From Parvibaculum sp. (lineage in GTDB: Bacteria > Pseudomonadota > Alphaproteobacteria > Parvibaculales > Parvibaculaceae): DNA of 64,000 nt. The notes under the pieces are model-generated. The model was not told the origin of the DNA. It ran no database searches and worked only from the letters and a program-made list of their open reading frames with translations. This document shows, in pieces, positions 45,821 to 53,458 of this stretch (positions are counted from its first letter, which is position 1; each line of letters begins with the position of its first letter). Position numbers and translations under genes: made by a program. The DNA lies in assembly GCF_019635935.1 (NCBI RefSeq), contig NZ_JAHBYN010000001.1, positions 3,067,532-3,131,531 of the forward strand. The letters are read 5' to 3'.

Positions 45821-45839
45821 GTATCTTTTGTTACGATAC
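45821..45839. promoter_or_regulatory. Candidate MarR operator between pump and regulator genes
   Basis: GTATC (45821-45825) and GATAC (45835-45839) form an inverted repeat with centres 14 bp apart, within the AT-rich stretch TATAGTATCTTTTGTTACGA that differs from the GC-rich surroundings. It is 35 bp upstream of the adaptor start and 62 bp upstream of the MarR start. Position and symmetry suit autoregulation and pump repression, but are not proof. Confidence 0.45.
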
Positions 45840-45900
45840 CGGCAAAGCGAAATCGCTGGCGAAACACGATCTTAAGCCGGGGACAAGGACCGAGGATAAA

Positions 45901-46407
45901 ATGGGCGGACAAGCCATGCCCCCGTCGATTGCCAGCCGGCCGAAGCCGCCGGCATCGCGGGTCCAGCCGGACGAGACCTTCGGCTGGCTCCATCACGACG
46001 TCTACCGGCTCTTCCGCAAGGCTTGGGCGCGCCGCCTGCAAGCCTCCGGCACCGGCATCAACCCGGCCAAGTCGCGCATCCTCGCCGAACTGCGCCAGCG
46101 CGACGGCATCACCCAGACCGAACTTGCCGACTGCGTCGAAATGGAAAAGGCGCCGCTCGGCCGCCTGCTCGACAGCCTCGAAGAGCAGGGCCTGATCGAA
46201 CGCCGCAACGACCCCGCCGACCGCCGCGTCCGCCGCGTCTATCTGATGCCGCCGATCGACGAAATCACCGCCGGCTTGTGGCAGGCCGCCTTCGGCATGT
46301 TCGAAACCTCGGTCCGGGGCTTCACGCCGGAGGAATACGCGCAACTGATGAATTTCCTCGAGCGCATCAAGGCCAATCTCCAGGAGTCCGAGGAAACCGA
46401 GGCCTGA
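45901..46407 (+). CDS. MarR-family transcriptional regulator (pump-linked)
   Basis: A 168-residue winged-helix regulator: DETFGWLHHDVYRLFRKAWA, ARSRILAELRQRDGITQTEL-like KSRILAELRQRDGITQTELA, recognition helix MEKAPLGRLLDSLEEQGLI, wing RRNDPADRRVRRVYL, and a C-terminal dimerisation helix. The start at 45901 has GAGGATAAA upstream. It is divergent from the RND adaptor and pump, the usual place for a local repressor released by a pump substrate. Confidence 0.9.
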   Translation: MGGQAMPPSIASRPKPPASRVQPDETFGWLHHDVYRLFRKAWARRLQASGTGINPAKSRILAELRQRDGITQTELADCVEMEKAPLGRLLDSLEEQGLIERRNDPADRRVRRVYLMPPIDEITAGLWQAAFGMFETSVRGFTPEEYAQLMNFLERIKANLQESEETEA

Positions 46408-46464
46408 GTCTGCGCCGCCGCGCTGAAACTTGAACACCGCCCGCGCGTCGGCATAGCATAATCA

Positions 46465-47736
46465 ATGCGCAGCCTCTCCCTTTTGATTCTTGCCGCCCTG
46501 CTGGCGATGGCGATTTGGACCGCTCTCGTTGTCACCGGCGCGCGCCACGGCTGGTTGCGTGCCGATCCGGGTCCGCGCGAGGATGTGGCGTCCTTCTTTT
46601 CGACATCGGCTGCGGCGATCGACGCGGCGGAGCAGGGCGCCGTCGCCTTCATGCTGATCGAAAAGGGCGAGGACTTTGGCGAACATTATGTCTCGGCCGG
46701 CGCGCCCGTCACCCGCGACACGCTTTTCCAGCTCGCCTCGCTCAGCAAATGGGTGACGGCGCTCGGTGTGCTGAAACTCGCCGCCGATGGAAGGCTCGAT
46801 CTCGATGCGCCCGTGTCGCGTTATCTCACACGCTGGCAGCTTCCCGAAAGCAAGTTCGGCAACGAGGGCGTCACCGCGCGCCGCCTCCTCTCTCACACCG
46901 CCGGCCTGACGGATGGCCTGGGCTACATGGGCTTCGAGCCGGGCACGCCCGTGCAGACCCTCGAGGCATCGCTGACGGAAGCGGCGGACCCCATGCCCGG
47001 CGCCGATGGCCGCACCCGTGTCGGTCTCGCGCCCGGCACCGCATGGAGCTATTCCGGCGGCGGCTATGCGTTGCTGCAGCTCCTGATCGAGGAAATCGCG
47101 GGCGAACCCTTCGACATCTATATGAAGCGCGCCGTCCTCGATCCGCTCGGCATGTCGAGCGCGACATTCGATCTCGCGTCGGCGGAAGCGGCGGGGCTTG
47201 CCCCCTGTTTCGACGCCGACGGCGCGCCTTGCGCCTATCGCAGCTTCGCCGCGGCATCCGCTGCCTCACTCCATGCAAGTGCGGCCGATCTCGTCCGCTT
47301 CCTTGAAGCGCAAATGGAAGGCGCGCGCGATCCCGCCCTGCCGCCCGGTCTCGCCGCCGCCATGTCCGCGCCCCACGGCTCGCAATTCGGCCTGCCGATC
47401 TGGGGCCTCGGCGTCATGCTTTATTCCGAAGCACCGGGCGGCGGCTACATCATCGGCCATGAGGGCATGAACTTCGCCGCCATCGAAACCACGGCCCGGC
47501 TCGACCCGGCGACCGGCGACGGCATCCTCGTCCTCGCGACCGGCAATCCGGGCCTCGCCGCGATGCTCGGCGGCGAATGGGTCTATTGGCATGCCGGGCG
47601 CGTGGATGTGAGGCAGATCGACGGCATGATCCCGGCCTTGGGCCTCGCGCTGCTCATCGGCTGGGCCGTCATCCTCGTTCTGGCCGCTCTCGCCATCTGG
47701 AAAATCCGGCGATCCGAAAGCCCGAAATCCGCGTAA
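46465..47736 (+). CDS. Membrane-anchored serine hydrolase (beta-lactamase/DD-peptidase fold)
   Basis: A 423-residue protein with membrane helices at both ends (residues 3-24 and about 391-413). The catalytic SxxK is S92-L-S-K95 in FQLASLSKWVTALGVLKLA, preceded by DTLF, and the YxN-position motif is Y196-S-G in WSYSGGGYALLQLLIEEIAG, with Gly in place of Asn. LLSHTAGLTDGLG is the usual loop of class C-like esterases. Family members hydrolyse esters or peptides outside the cytoplasm, and the substrate is unknown. It is monocistronic, starting at an ATG behind the MarR gene. Confidence 0.85.
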   Translation: MRSLSLLILAALLAMAIWTALVVTGARHGWLRADPGPREDVASFFSTSAAAIDAAEQGAVAFMLIEKGEDFGEHYVSAGAPVTRDTLFQLASLSKWVTALGVLKLAADGRLDLDAPVSRYLTRWQLPESKFGNEGVTARRLLSHTAGLTDGLGYMGFEPGTPVQTLEASLTEAADPMPGADGRTRVGLAPGTAWSYSGGGYALLQLLIEEIAGEPFDIYMKRAVLDPLGMSSATFDLASAEAAGLAPCFDADGAPCAYRSFAAASAASLHASAADLVRFLEAQMEGARDPALPPGLAAAMSAPHGSQFGLPIWGLGVMLYSEAPGGGYIIGHEGMNFAAIETTARLDPATGDGILVLATGNPGLAAMLGGEWVYWHAGRVDVRQIDGMIPALGLALLIGWAVILVLAALAIWKIRRSESPKSA

Positions 47737-47915
47737 TTCAGTCCGGAACTTCGCCGCGCAGCGGAGATTCGACCTCGCTGCACCGCCGCATCCCAAGCCG
47801 ACGCGGCGTCAATTGCGCAGGGCTTTTCATGCGCCCGCTTTGCAGTGAGAATGCGCCCAAACAAACGCCGCCAATGCGGGCAATCAAGTGCTGGCAAAGC
47901 GCCAGGGGAGACGTC

Positions 47916-49043
47916 ATGAATTTCGATTTTTCCGACGACCAGAAAATGCTGAAGGAGCAGGTGCGCAAGTTCCTTGCCGACAAATGTCCGATGTCGGTCA
48001 CGCGCCGCGTGCTCGAAAAGGAAGAGCCCTATGCGGCCGAGGTCTGGAAGGGCCTTGTCGAGATGGGCCTCACCGGCACCGCGATCCCCGAAGAATTCGG
48101 CGGTCTCGGTCTCGGCGCGCTGGAGCTCTGCGTGATCGCGGAAGAGCTCGGCCGCGCCGCGGCGCCCGTGCCGTTCTCTTCGTCCATCTATCTCGCGGCG
48201 GAAGCGCTCCGCCTCTTCGGCACGAAGAAGCAGAAGGAAACCTGGCTGCCGAAACTGGCATCGGGTGAAATCATCGGCACGCTCGCCGTCTCCGAAGGCA
48301 CGCATGCCGCGCACCCGCGCAACATCGCGGTCAAGCATGCGGGCGGCAAGATCAACGGCGTCAAGCAGCCGGTTGTCGATGGCGGTGCGGCCTCGCTCGC
48401 CATCGTCGCGGTCAACACCGGCGGTTCCGGCGAAGGCGCAGTCTCGCTCGCCATCGTCGATCTGAAGGCGGGCGGCGTCTCGGCCGCGCCCGTCCGCACG
48501 CTCGACCCCTCGCGTCAGCATGTGACGCTGACCTTCAAGGACGCGCCCGCCGAAATTCTTGGGCCCAAACCGGGCGAGGGCTGGTCGCAGCTTTCGCGCG
48601 TGCTCGACGGCGCCGCCGTGCTCTTTGCCTTCGAACAGGTCGGCGGCACCGAAGCGGCGCTCGAAATGGCGCGCGACTATGCGCTCGAGCGCTACGCCTT
48701 CGGCCGCCAGATCGGCTCGTACCAGGCGATCAAGCACAAGCTCGCCGACATGTATGTGAAGAAGGAACTGGCGAAATCGAACGCCTATTTCGGCGCCATG
48801 ATGCTGAACGACGAGGGCGCGGAGCTGACCGAAGCCGCCGCCGCCTCGCGCATCGCGGGTTCGGATGCCTATGTCTTCGCCGCGCAGGAGAACATCCAGA
48901 CGCATGGCGGCATCGGCTACACATGGGAATCCGACTGCCAGTTCCACTACCGCCGCGCCAAGCTGCTGGCGCTCGCTGTCGGCGCGCCGATCCAGTGGAA
49001 GGAAAAACTCGTCGCGCGCCTTGAAGCGAAGAACGCGGCTTAA
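47916..49043 (+). CDS. Acyl-CoA dehydrogenase, first subunit of a tandem pair
   Basis: A 375-residue FAD enzyme with CAGGGGAG before the ATG. Family parts: DFSDDQKMLKEQVRKFLADK, EEFGGLGLGALELCVIAEEL, ALERYAFGRQIGSYQAIKHK and QTHGGIGYTWESDCQFHYRR near the end, which keeps a glutamate in TWE. The middle domain, which normally carries the flavin strand, is shorter than in classical enzymes, as in the beta-type partners of heteromeric dehydrogenases such as those for steroid side chains. It is 32 bp before a second dehydrogenase, so the two probably form one enzyme. The substrate is not evident. Confidence 0.88.
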   Translation: MNFDFSDDQKMLKEQVRKFLADKCPMSVTRRVLEKEEPYAAEVWKGLVEMGLTGTAIPEEFGGLGLGALELCVIAEELGRAAAPVPFSSSIYLAAEALRLFGTKKQKETWLPKLASGEIIGTLAVSEGTHAAHPRNIAVKHAGGKINGVKQPVVDGGAASLAIVAVNTGGSGEGAVSLAIVDLKAGGVSAAPVRTLDPSRQHVTLTFKDAPAEILGPKPGEGWSQLSRVLDGAAVLFAFEQVGGTEAALEMARDYALERYAFGRQIGSYQAIKHKLADMYVKKELAKSNAYFGAMMLNDEGAELTEAAAASRIAGSDAYVFAAQENIQTHGGIGYTWESDCQFHYRRAKLLALAVGAPIQWKEKLVARLEAKNAA

Positions 49044-49075
49044 AGCGGCTCAAAAAGACATTCGGGAGAACGAAA

Positions 49076-50305
49076 ATGGATTTCAACGATACAGCCGAAG
49101 AAGCCGCCTACCGCAAACAGGTGCGCGCCTGGCTCGATAAAAACGCCACCCGCAAGGAAAACGCGAAGGACATCGCGCCGCCGAAAGACCTCAAGGAAAT
49201 GATCGCCCAGTCCAAGGCCTGGCAGGCGAAGAAGGCCGATGCCGGTTACGCCTGCATCACCTGGCCGAAGGAATGGGGCGGCGGTGGCGGCACCACCATC
49301 AACAACGTGATCTACGGCCAGGAAGAATCGAAATACGCGGTTCCCGGCGGCATCTTCGCCATCGGCCTCGGCATGTGCATCCCGACCGTGATGTCATGGG
49401 GCCCCGACGAGGCGAAAGAACGCTTCGTCCGTCCCGCCGTGCGCGGCGACGAGATCTGGTGCCAGCTCTTTTCCGAACCCGCCGGCGGTTCCGACGTCGC
49501 GGGTCTTCGCACGAAAGCCGAGAAGGATGGCGACGACTGGGTCATCAACGGCCAGAAGGTCTGGACGTCCGGCGCGCATTTCTGCGACTACGGCATCCTG
49601 CTGACACGCACCGATCCGAACGTGCCGAAGCACAAGGGCCTCACCATGTTCTGGATCGACATGAAGGACCCCGCCGTCGAAGTGCGCCCCATCAAGCAGA
49701 TGTCGGGCGGTGCCGAATTCAACGAGGTCTTCTTCACCAATCTGCGCGTCAAGGACAGTCAGCGTCTCGGCAAGGTCGGCGACGGCTGGAAGGTCGCGCT
49801 GACGACGCTGATGAACGAACGCCTCGCCGTCGGCGGCAGCCAGGGCAATGCCGACACCGATGAGTTGATCTCGCTCGCCCGCAACACCGACATCGCGGGC
49901 GAGCCCGCCATCCGCCACGGCGGCGTCCGCGAGCGCATCGCCGACTGGTATGTGCAGGCGCAAGGCTTGAAGTTCACGCGCTTCCGCACGTTGACCGCGC
50001 TGTCGAAAGGCGAAACCCCCGGCCCGGAAAGCTCGATCTCCAAGATCGTCGCCGCGAAGAAGATGCAGGACCTCGGCTCCTTCGGCATGGACCTGCAGGA
50101 CATGGGCGGCGTCATCCGCGACCGGAAAATCTCGCCGGAAGAGGGCGCCTATACCGAACAATGGATCGGCGCAGCCGGCTACCGCATCGCCGGCGGCACC
50201 GACGAAATCCTGCGCAACATCGTCGCCGAACGCGTCCTCGGCCTGCCACAGGACATCCGCGTCGACAAGGACCTGCCGTTCAATCAGGCCCCGAAGGGGA
50301 AATAA
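49076..50305 (+). CDS. Acyl-CoA dehydrogenase, second subunit of a tandem pair
   Basis: A 409-residue acyl-CoA dehydrogenase: MDFNDTAEEAAYRKQVRAWL, WPKEWGGGGGTTINNVIYGQ, LFSEPAGGSDVAGLRTKAEK with the flavin strand DWVINGQKVWTSGAH, and IAGGTDEILRNIVAERVLGL near the end. At the position of the medium-chain catalytic Glu (normally Y-E-G-T) this protein reads A-G-G-T. The pair with the preceding gene resembles heteromeric FadE26/27-type enzymes acting on bulky acyl-CoAs. It ends in a repeat-rich region with a strong terminator. Confidence 0.88.
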   Translation: MDFNDTAEEAAYRKQVRAWLDKNATRKENAKDIAPPKDLKEMIAQSKAWQAKKADAGYACITWPKEWGGGGGTTINNVIYGQEESKYAVPGGIFAIGLGMCIPTVMSWGPDEAKERFVRPAVRGDEIWCQLFSEPAGGSDVAGLRTKAEKDGDDWVINGQKVWTSGAHFCDYGILLTRTDPNVPKHKGLTMFWIDMKDPAVEVRPIKQMSGGAEFNEVFFTNLRVKDSQRLGKVGDGWKVALTTLMNERLAVGGSQGNADTDELISLARNTDIAGEPAIRHGGVRERIADWYVQAQGLKFTRFRTLTALSKGETPGPESSISKIVAAKKMQDLGSFGMDLQDMGGVIRDRKISPEEGAYTEQWIGAAGYRIAGGTDEILRNIVAERVLGLPQDIRVDKDLPFNQAPKGK

Positions 50306-50313
50306 GAGTCTTT

Positions 50314-50357
50314 CCCTCTCCCCTCCGGGGAGAGGGAAGGGGCCCACCGAAGGTGGG
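50314..50357. repeat. Palindromic repeat CCCTCTCCCC/GGGGAGAGGG plus second small hairpin
   Basis: CCCTCTCCCC (50314-50323) pairs with GGGGAGAGGG (50327-50336), and CCCACC (50343-50348) pairs with GGTGGG (50352-50357). The text CTCCCCTCCGGGGAGAGG followed by CCCACCGAAGGTGGG is typical of dispersed intergenic elements in GC-rich genomes. It starts 8 bases after the dehydrogenase stop. Confidence 0.65.
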
Positions 50358-50393
50358 AAGGGTGAGGGGGAACCCCACCCGCAGAAACAAAAA

Positions 50394-50420
50394 GGCCGGA
50401 TCGCACGATCCGGCCTTTTT
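50394..50420 (+). terminator. Strong intrinsic terminator after the acyl-CoA dehydrogenases
   Basis: GGCCGGATC (50394-50402), loop GCAC, GATCCGGCC (50407-50415), then TTTTTCTTTT. The other side is preceded by AAAAA, so it can act in both directions. It ends the dehydrogenase transcript and could also stop the glutathione transferase gene on the minus strand. This is the clearest intrinsic terminator in the window. Confidence 0.85.
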
Positions 50421-50440
50421 CTTTTCCCCTCTTTTGGTCT

Positions 50441-50596
50441 TTGCCGGGCTTGACCCGGCAATCCAGAAGGCGCGTTAGCGCCGTCTCTCTTCGCAAGAAT
50501 CCCTTCATCAACCTCACGACGTTTCTTCAAGGAGTATTTTTGAAGAGAGACGCCGCCTTTCGGCGGCTTCTGGATGCCCGGATCAAGTCCGGGCAA
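50441..50596. repeat. 156-bp palindromic element (full copy, family A)
   Basis: The ends TTGCCGGGCTTGACCCGG...CAATCCAGAAG (from 50441) and CTTCTGGATGCCCGGATCAA...GTCCGGGCAA (to 50596) are inverted copies. Inside lie matching GTCTCTCTTCG and GAAGAGAGAC segments around a unique centre with TTTCTTCAAGGAGTATTTTTG. No transposase ORF is present, so it looks like a MITE-like or REP-type sequence. A related half copy lies at 53142-53211. Confidence 0.7.
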
Positions 50597-50641
50597 GACG
50601 AGAAAGAGGAAATGGGATCGGCAAACGCGACCCTTCTTCCC

Positions 50642-51301
50642 TCAAGCCGCCGCTTCGGCCTTTTCCGCTTCCGCATAAAGCGCCAGATGATCGCTGAGCG
50701 CGCGCTGAAACGCCGGCCGCGCTTCCGCCCGTTTCACATATGCCGCCAGCGCCGGAAATTCACCCACGAAATCCCGGTGCCGGAGGTCGCGCAGCACCGT
50801 CACCATCATCAGATCGCCCACGGTGAAGCGGTCTTCGAGCCATTCGCGCCCCTTGAGCCACCCGGCCAGCTGCCCGAGCCGCCGGCGGAGAAACTCCTCC
50901 GCGCCCGGACGGCGCATCTTCGCCCATTCCTCCTCGCCATAGAAGAAGTCGAGCGCCGTCACCGCGTCCACCGCCGGCTGAACGGATGTCTGCGCCGCCA
51001 GCATCCATTGCACCGCCCGCGCGCGGCCTTTTGCATCGCGCGGCATCAGCGCCTCGCACTTTTCGGCAATATGCAGGATGATCGCGCCGCTCTCGAACAG
51101 CGCAAATCCGTCTTCCTCGTAAACCGGCACCTGTCCGAAAGGCTGCACCGCGCGATAATCGGCGGCGTCCTGATCCGCCGGCGTCAGCACCCGTTCCGCG
51201 TAAGGCAGCCCCGCTTCCTCCAGCGCCCAGCGCACGCGATATTCCTTCACCGAGCCGCGCGCAAACGGCGGCACCCATTTCAAGACGCTCAGGCTGATCA
51301 T
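50642..51301 (-). CDS. Glutathione S-transferase family protein
   Basis: A 219-residue GST from the ATG at 51301 (the open frame extends upstream without family residues). Thioredoxin-like N-terminal domain: KEYRVRWALEEAGLPYAERV, PFGQVPVYEEDGFALFESGA then IILHIAEK, the glutathione-contacting part. The helical C-terminal domain includes EWLEDRFTVGDLMMVTVLRD with the N-capping Asp. It conjugates glutathione to electrophiles. It faces a MarR gene across 92 bp holding the palindrome TTGATATCAA. Confidence 0.9.
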   Translation of the reverse strand: MISLSVLKWVPPFARGSVKEYRVRWALEEAGLPYAERVLTPADQDAADYRAVQPFGQVPVYEEDGFALFESGAIILHIAEKCEALMPRDAKGRARAVQWMLAAQTSVQPAVDAVTALDFFYGEEEWAKMRRPGAEEFLRRRLGQLAGWLKGREWLEDRFTVGDLMMVTVLRDLRHRDFVGEFPALAAYVKRAEARPAFQRALSDHLALYAEAEKAEAAA

Positions 51302-51371
51302 CGTTCCAACTCCTTGTCGTTCGGGGGACGGTGCGTTGCCGTGCGGCGGCACAAGACGCTTGCTAAATAGT

Positions 51372-51381
51372 TTGATATCAA
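51372..51381. promoter_or_regulatory. Candidate MarR operator TTGATATCAA
   Basis: A perfect 10-bp palindrome in the AT-rich stretch AGTTTGATATCAATATAATT, 13 bp before the MarR start and about 70 bp upstream of the GST start. TTGATATCAA-like cores are common MarR-family sites. It would allow repression of both divergent genes. Confidence 0.5.
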
Positions 51382-51393
51382 TATAATTCCACC

Positions 51394-51837
51394 ATGTCAA
51401 AACCGTCAAACGATTCCACCGTCCCCACGCGCCTGATCCACGACACCTGCCTCTGCCTGCACACGCAGCGCGCGGCGCGCGCGCTGGCGCGGCGCTTCGA
51501 CGAGGCGTTTCGGCCGCTCGGCCTGACCAGCGGCCAGTTCTCGCTGCTGAACGCGATGAACCGCGAAACCCCGCGCTCGATGGGCGAGGTCGCGGCGATC
51601 CTGGCGATGGACCGCACCACGCTGACCGCAAACATCAAGCCGCTCGAACGTCAGGGCCTGATGAAAATAACGATCGACACGGCCGACCGCCGCAGCCGCC
51701 GCCTCGTCCTCACCGCCGCCGGAAAAAAACTTCTCCGCGCCGCCGCACCCGTCTGGAAACGAACCCACGCCGCGCTCGAGCGCGAAGCCGCCATCGACGC
51801 CAACGCACTCCGCAGCGGCCTCCGCGCCATCGCCTGA
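51394..51837 (+). CDS. MarR-family transcriptional regulator (GST-linked)
   Basis: A 147-residue regulator: RAARALARRFDEAFRPLGLT, SGQFSLLNAMNRETPRSMGE, recognition helix MDRTTLTANIKPLERQGLM and wing TADRRSRRLVLT. C19 and C21 in HDTCLCLHTQ near the N-terminus are notable, because oxidant-sensing MarR proteins (OhrR type) often use an N-terminal cysteine. It is divergent from a GST and 22 bp before a reductase-fold gene, so it may sense an electrophile or oxidant. Confidence 0.9.
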   Translation: MSKPSNDSTVPTRLIHDTCLCLHTQRAARALARRFDEAFRPLGLTSGQFSLLNAMNRETPRSMGEVAAILAMDRTTLTANIKPLERQGLMKITIDTADRRSRRLVLTAAGKKLLRAAAPVWKRTHAALEREAAIDANALRSGLRAIA

Positions 51838-51859
51838 CCCTTCAGCCGAAGGTTTCCGA

Positions 51860-52432
51860 ATGCAGCCCCTTCGCTATTCGATCAACGTAACGCTCGACGG
51901 ATGCTGCGATCATCAGGAGGGCGTGCCCGACGAGGAACTGCATAGCCATGCGGCGGCGGATATCGCACGGGCCGATACGCTCCTTTTCGGCCGCGTCATC
52001 TACGAAATGATGGAGGAGGCGTGGCGGCCGGTCGCCGAAACGGGTGTGCGGCCGGACTGGATGGAGGAATGGGCGGTGCCCTTCGCGCGGACAATCCACG
52101 CCGCAAAAAAATATGTCGTCTCCGACACGCTGCGGCACGTCGACTGGAACGCGGAACTCGTGCGCGGGCCCGATCTCGAAAAAACCGTGCGCCGCCTCAA
52201 GGCCGAACCGGGCAGGGGGATATTGACCGGCGGCGTGACGCTCCCCCTCGCGCTCGCGAAGCTCGGCCTGATCGACGAATACCAGTTCATCGTCCATCCG
52301 CGGATCGCCGGCCACGGACCTTATCCTTTCGCGGGGCTCCCGAAAACGCTCGATCTGAAACTCACAAGCCGCAAGCAATTCGCCTCCGGCGCGACTGTGC
52401 TGATCTACGAGCCCGCGGCGCTACCGCGATGA
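51860..52432 (+). CDS. Dihydrofolate-reductase-fold protein (RibD C-terminal type)
   Basis: A 190-residue protein of the RibD_C/DHFR-like family: QPLRYSINVTLDGCCDHQEG at the start, ADTLLFGRVIYEMMEEAW, VVSDTLRHVDWNAEL, and ILTGGVTLPLALAKLGLIDE as the NADPH-binding glycine turn, then YQFIVHPRIAGHGPYPFAG. Such stand-alone proteins are probable NADPH reductases of unknown substrate. It follows the MarR gene by 22 bp as one transcript. Its last 12 bases overlap the end of the convergent second GST gene. Confidence 0.88.
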   Translation: MQPLRYSINVTLDGCCDHQEGVPDEELHSHAAADIARADTLLFGRVIYEMMEEAWRPVAETGVRPDWMEEWAVPFARTIHAAKKYVVSDTLRHVDWNAELVRGPDLEKTVRRLKAEPGRGILTGGVTLPLALAKLGLIDEYQFIVHPRIAGHGPYPFAGLPKTLDLKLTSRKQFASGATVLIYEPAALPR

Positions 52433-53068
52433 ACGCTCGAACACCGCCCGTTGCGCGGCGAAGGCGCGTTGGAACGCCGGCCGCGCCTCGGCGCGCGCGA
52501 CATAGGCGGTGAGCGCCGGATATTCCGCCAGCAGCGCCGATCCCTTCAGCCGTTGCAGCACCGACACCATCATGAGGTCGCCGGCGCTGAACGCACCGTC
52601 GAGCCAGTCGCCCTCGCCAAGCCGCGCGGCAAGCGGCCCGAGCCGCGCCCGCACGCGATCGTCGAGCATCGCCAGCCGCGCGCCATACCAGTCCTTGTCG
52701 CGCTCGGTATAGCCGGCCGTCTCGCGGTCGAGGATCGGCGGTTCCACCGTGTTGAGCGCCGCGAACATCCAGTTGATCGCACGTGCGCGCTCCCCCGCAT
52801 CGTCCGGCAGCAGCCCGGCATGGCGCTCGGCGATGTGCAGGATGATTGCGCCGCTCTCGAACAGCGCCAGTTCGCCCTCTTCGTAAGTCGGTATCTGCCC
52901 GAAAGGATGCAGCGCCAGATGCGCCGGTTCCTTCATCTGCGCAAACGACAGCAGGCGCACGTCGTAAACCTGCCCGACTTCCTCCAGCGCCCAGCGCACG
53001 CGCATATCCCGCGCCAGCCCGCGCCCGCCATCGGGCGAATTCTCGAATGCGGTGATGGTCGGCGTCAT
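52421..53068 (-). CDS. Glutathione S-transferase family protein (second)
   Basis: A 215-residue GST: DMRVRWALEEVGQVYDVRLL, HPFGQIPTYEEGELALFESG, AIILHIAERHAGLLP, and DWLDGAFSAGDLMMVSVLQR in the helical domain. It is clearly a paralogue of the GST at 50642-51301 (shared ALFESGAIILHIAE and AGDLMMVxVL), so the two probably arose by duplication around the MarR-reductase pair. It converges on the reductase gene with a 12-bp overlap of coding ends. Upstream lies a repeat-filled 390-bp gap. Confidence 0.9.
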   Translation of the reverse strand: MTPTITAFENSPDGGRGLARDMRVRWALEEVGQVYDVRLLSFAQMKEPAHLALHPFGQIPTYEEGELALFESGAIILHIAERHAGLLPDDAGERARAINWMFAALNTVEPPILDRETAGYTERDKDWYGARLAMLDDRVRARLGPLAARLGEGDWLDGAFSAGDLMMVSVLQRLKGSALLAEYPALTAYVARAEARPAFQRAFAAQRAVFERSSR

Positions 53069-53141
53069 CGCAACCTCCGGGTGATTTCACGCCGCCATCC
53101 TGCGACGCGTCACTTCGCGCCGCAACTCCCACCCCCCAACG

Positions 53142-53211
53142 CGTCATTGCCGGACTTGATCCGGCAATCCAGAAGCCGCCATTGGCGGCGTCTCTCTTCA
53201 CAAAGACTCTT
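53142..53211. repeat. Half copy of palindromic family A
   Basis: CGTCATTGCCGGACTTGATC then CGGCAATCCAGAAGCCGCCA and TTGGCGGCGTCTCTCTTC repeat the left half of the element at 50441-50596 with substitutions, including the shared AATCCAGAAG and GTCTCTCTTC boxes. The right half is missing, so this is a truncated or single-arm copy. Confidence 0.65.
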
Positions 53212-53251
53212 CAAACGCGCCCGCGAAAATCACGAGCCAGCCAAAAATAAA

Positions 53252-53331
53252 AGTGTCACCCCGGCGAAAGCCGGGGTCCATCTGACTCGCCGCTCGCGCT
53301 CATGGATCCCGGCTTTCGCCGGGATGACACT
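53252..53331. repeat. 80-bp palindromic repeat (family B)
   Basis: AGTGTCACCCCGGCGAAAGC (from 53252) with its continuation CGGGGTCCA is mirrored by TGGATCCCGGCTTTCGCC with continuation GGGATGACACT (to 53331), around a 22-base centre. The CCGGCGAAAGCCGGG core is a well-known dispersed palindrome of alphaproteobacterial genomes. Within 40 bases of family A, it shows that this gap is a repeat landing site. Confidence 0.75.
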
Positions 53332-53402
53332 GAATGTTGGATTTACGCTTCGGCAAACGCGGCCCGCTCATCCAACGCGCCCCCCCAACCCCCAAAAACG
53401 TC

Positions 53403-53425
53403 ATGGCCCGATTTATTCGGGCCAT
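53403..53425. repeat. Short hairpin ATGGCCCGA/TCGGGCCAT
   Basis: Nine-base arms at 53403-53411 and 53417-53425 enclose TTTAT. It lies 34 bp beyond the stop of the minus-strand M15-like gene and could serve as its 3-prime hairpin; a T-run is lacking. The remainder of 53332-53458 holds no gene that I can support. Confidence 0.5.
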
Positions 53426-53458
53426 CCACGTCTTTCTTCCCGCCCAACCTCAACCCCG

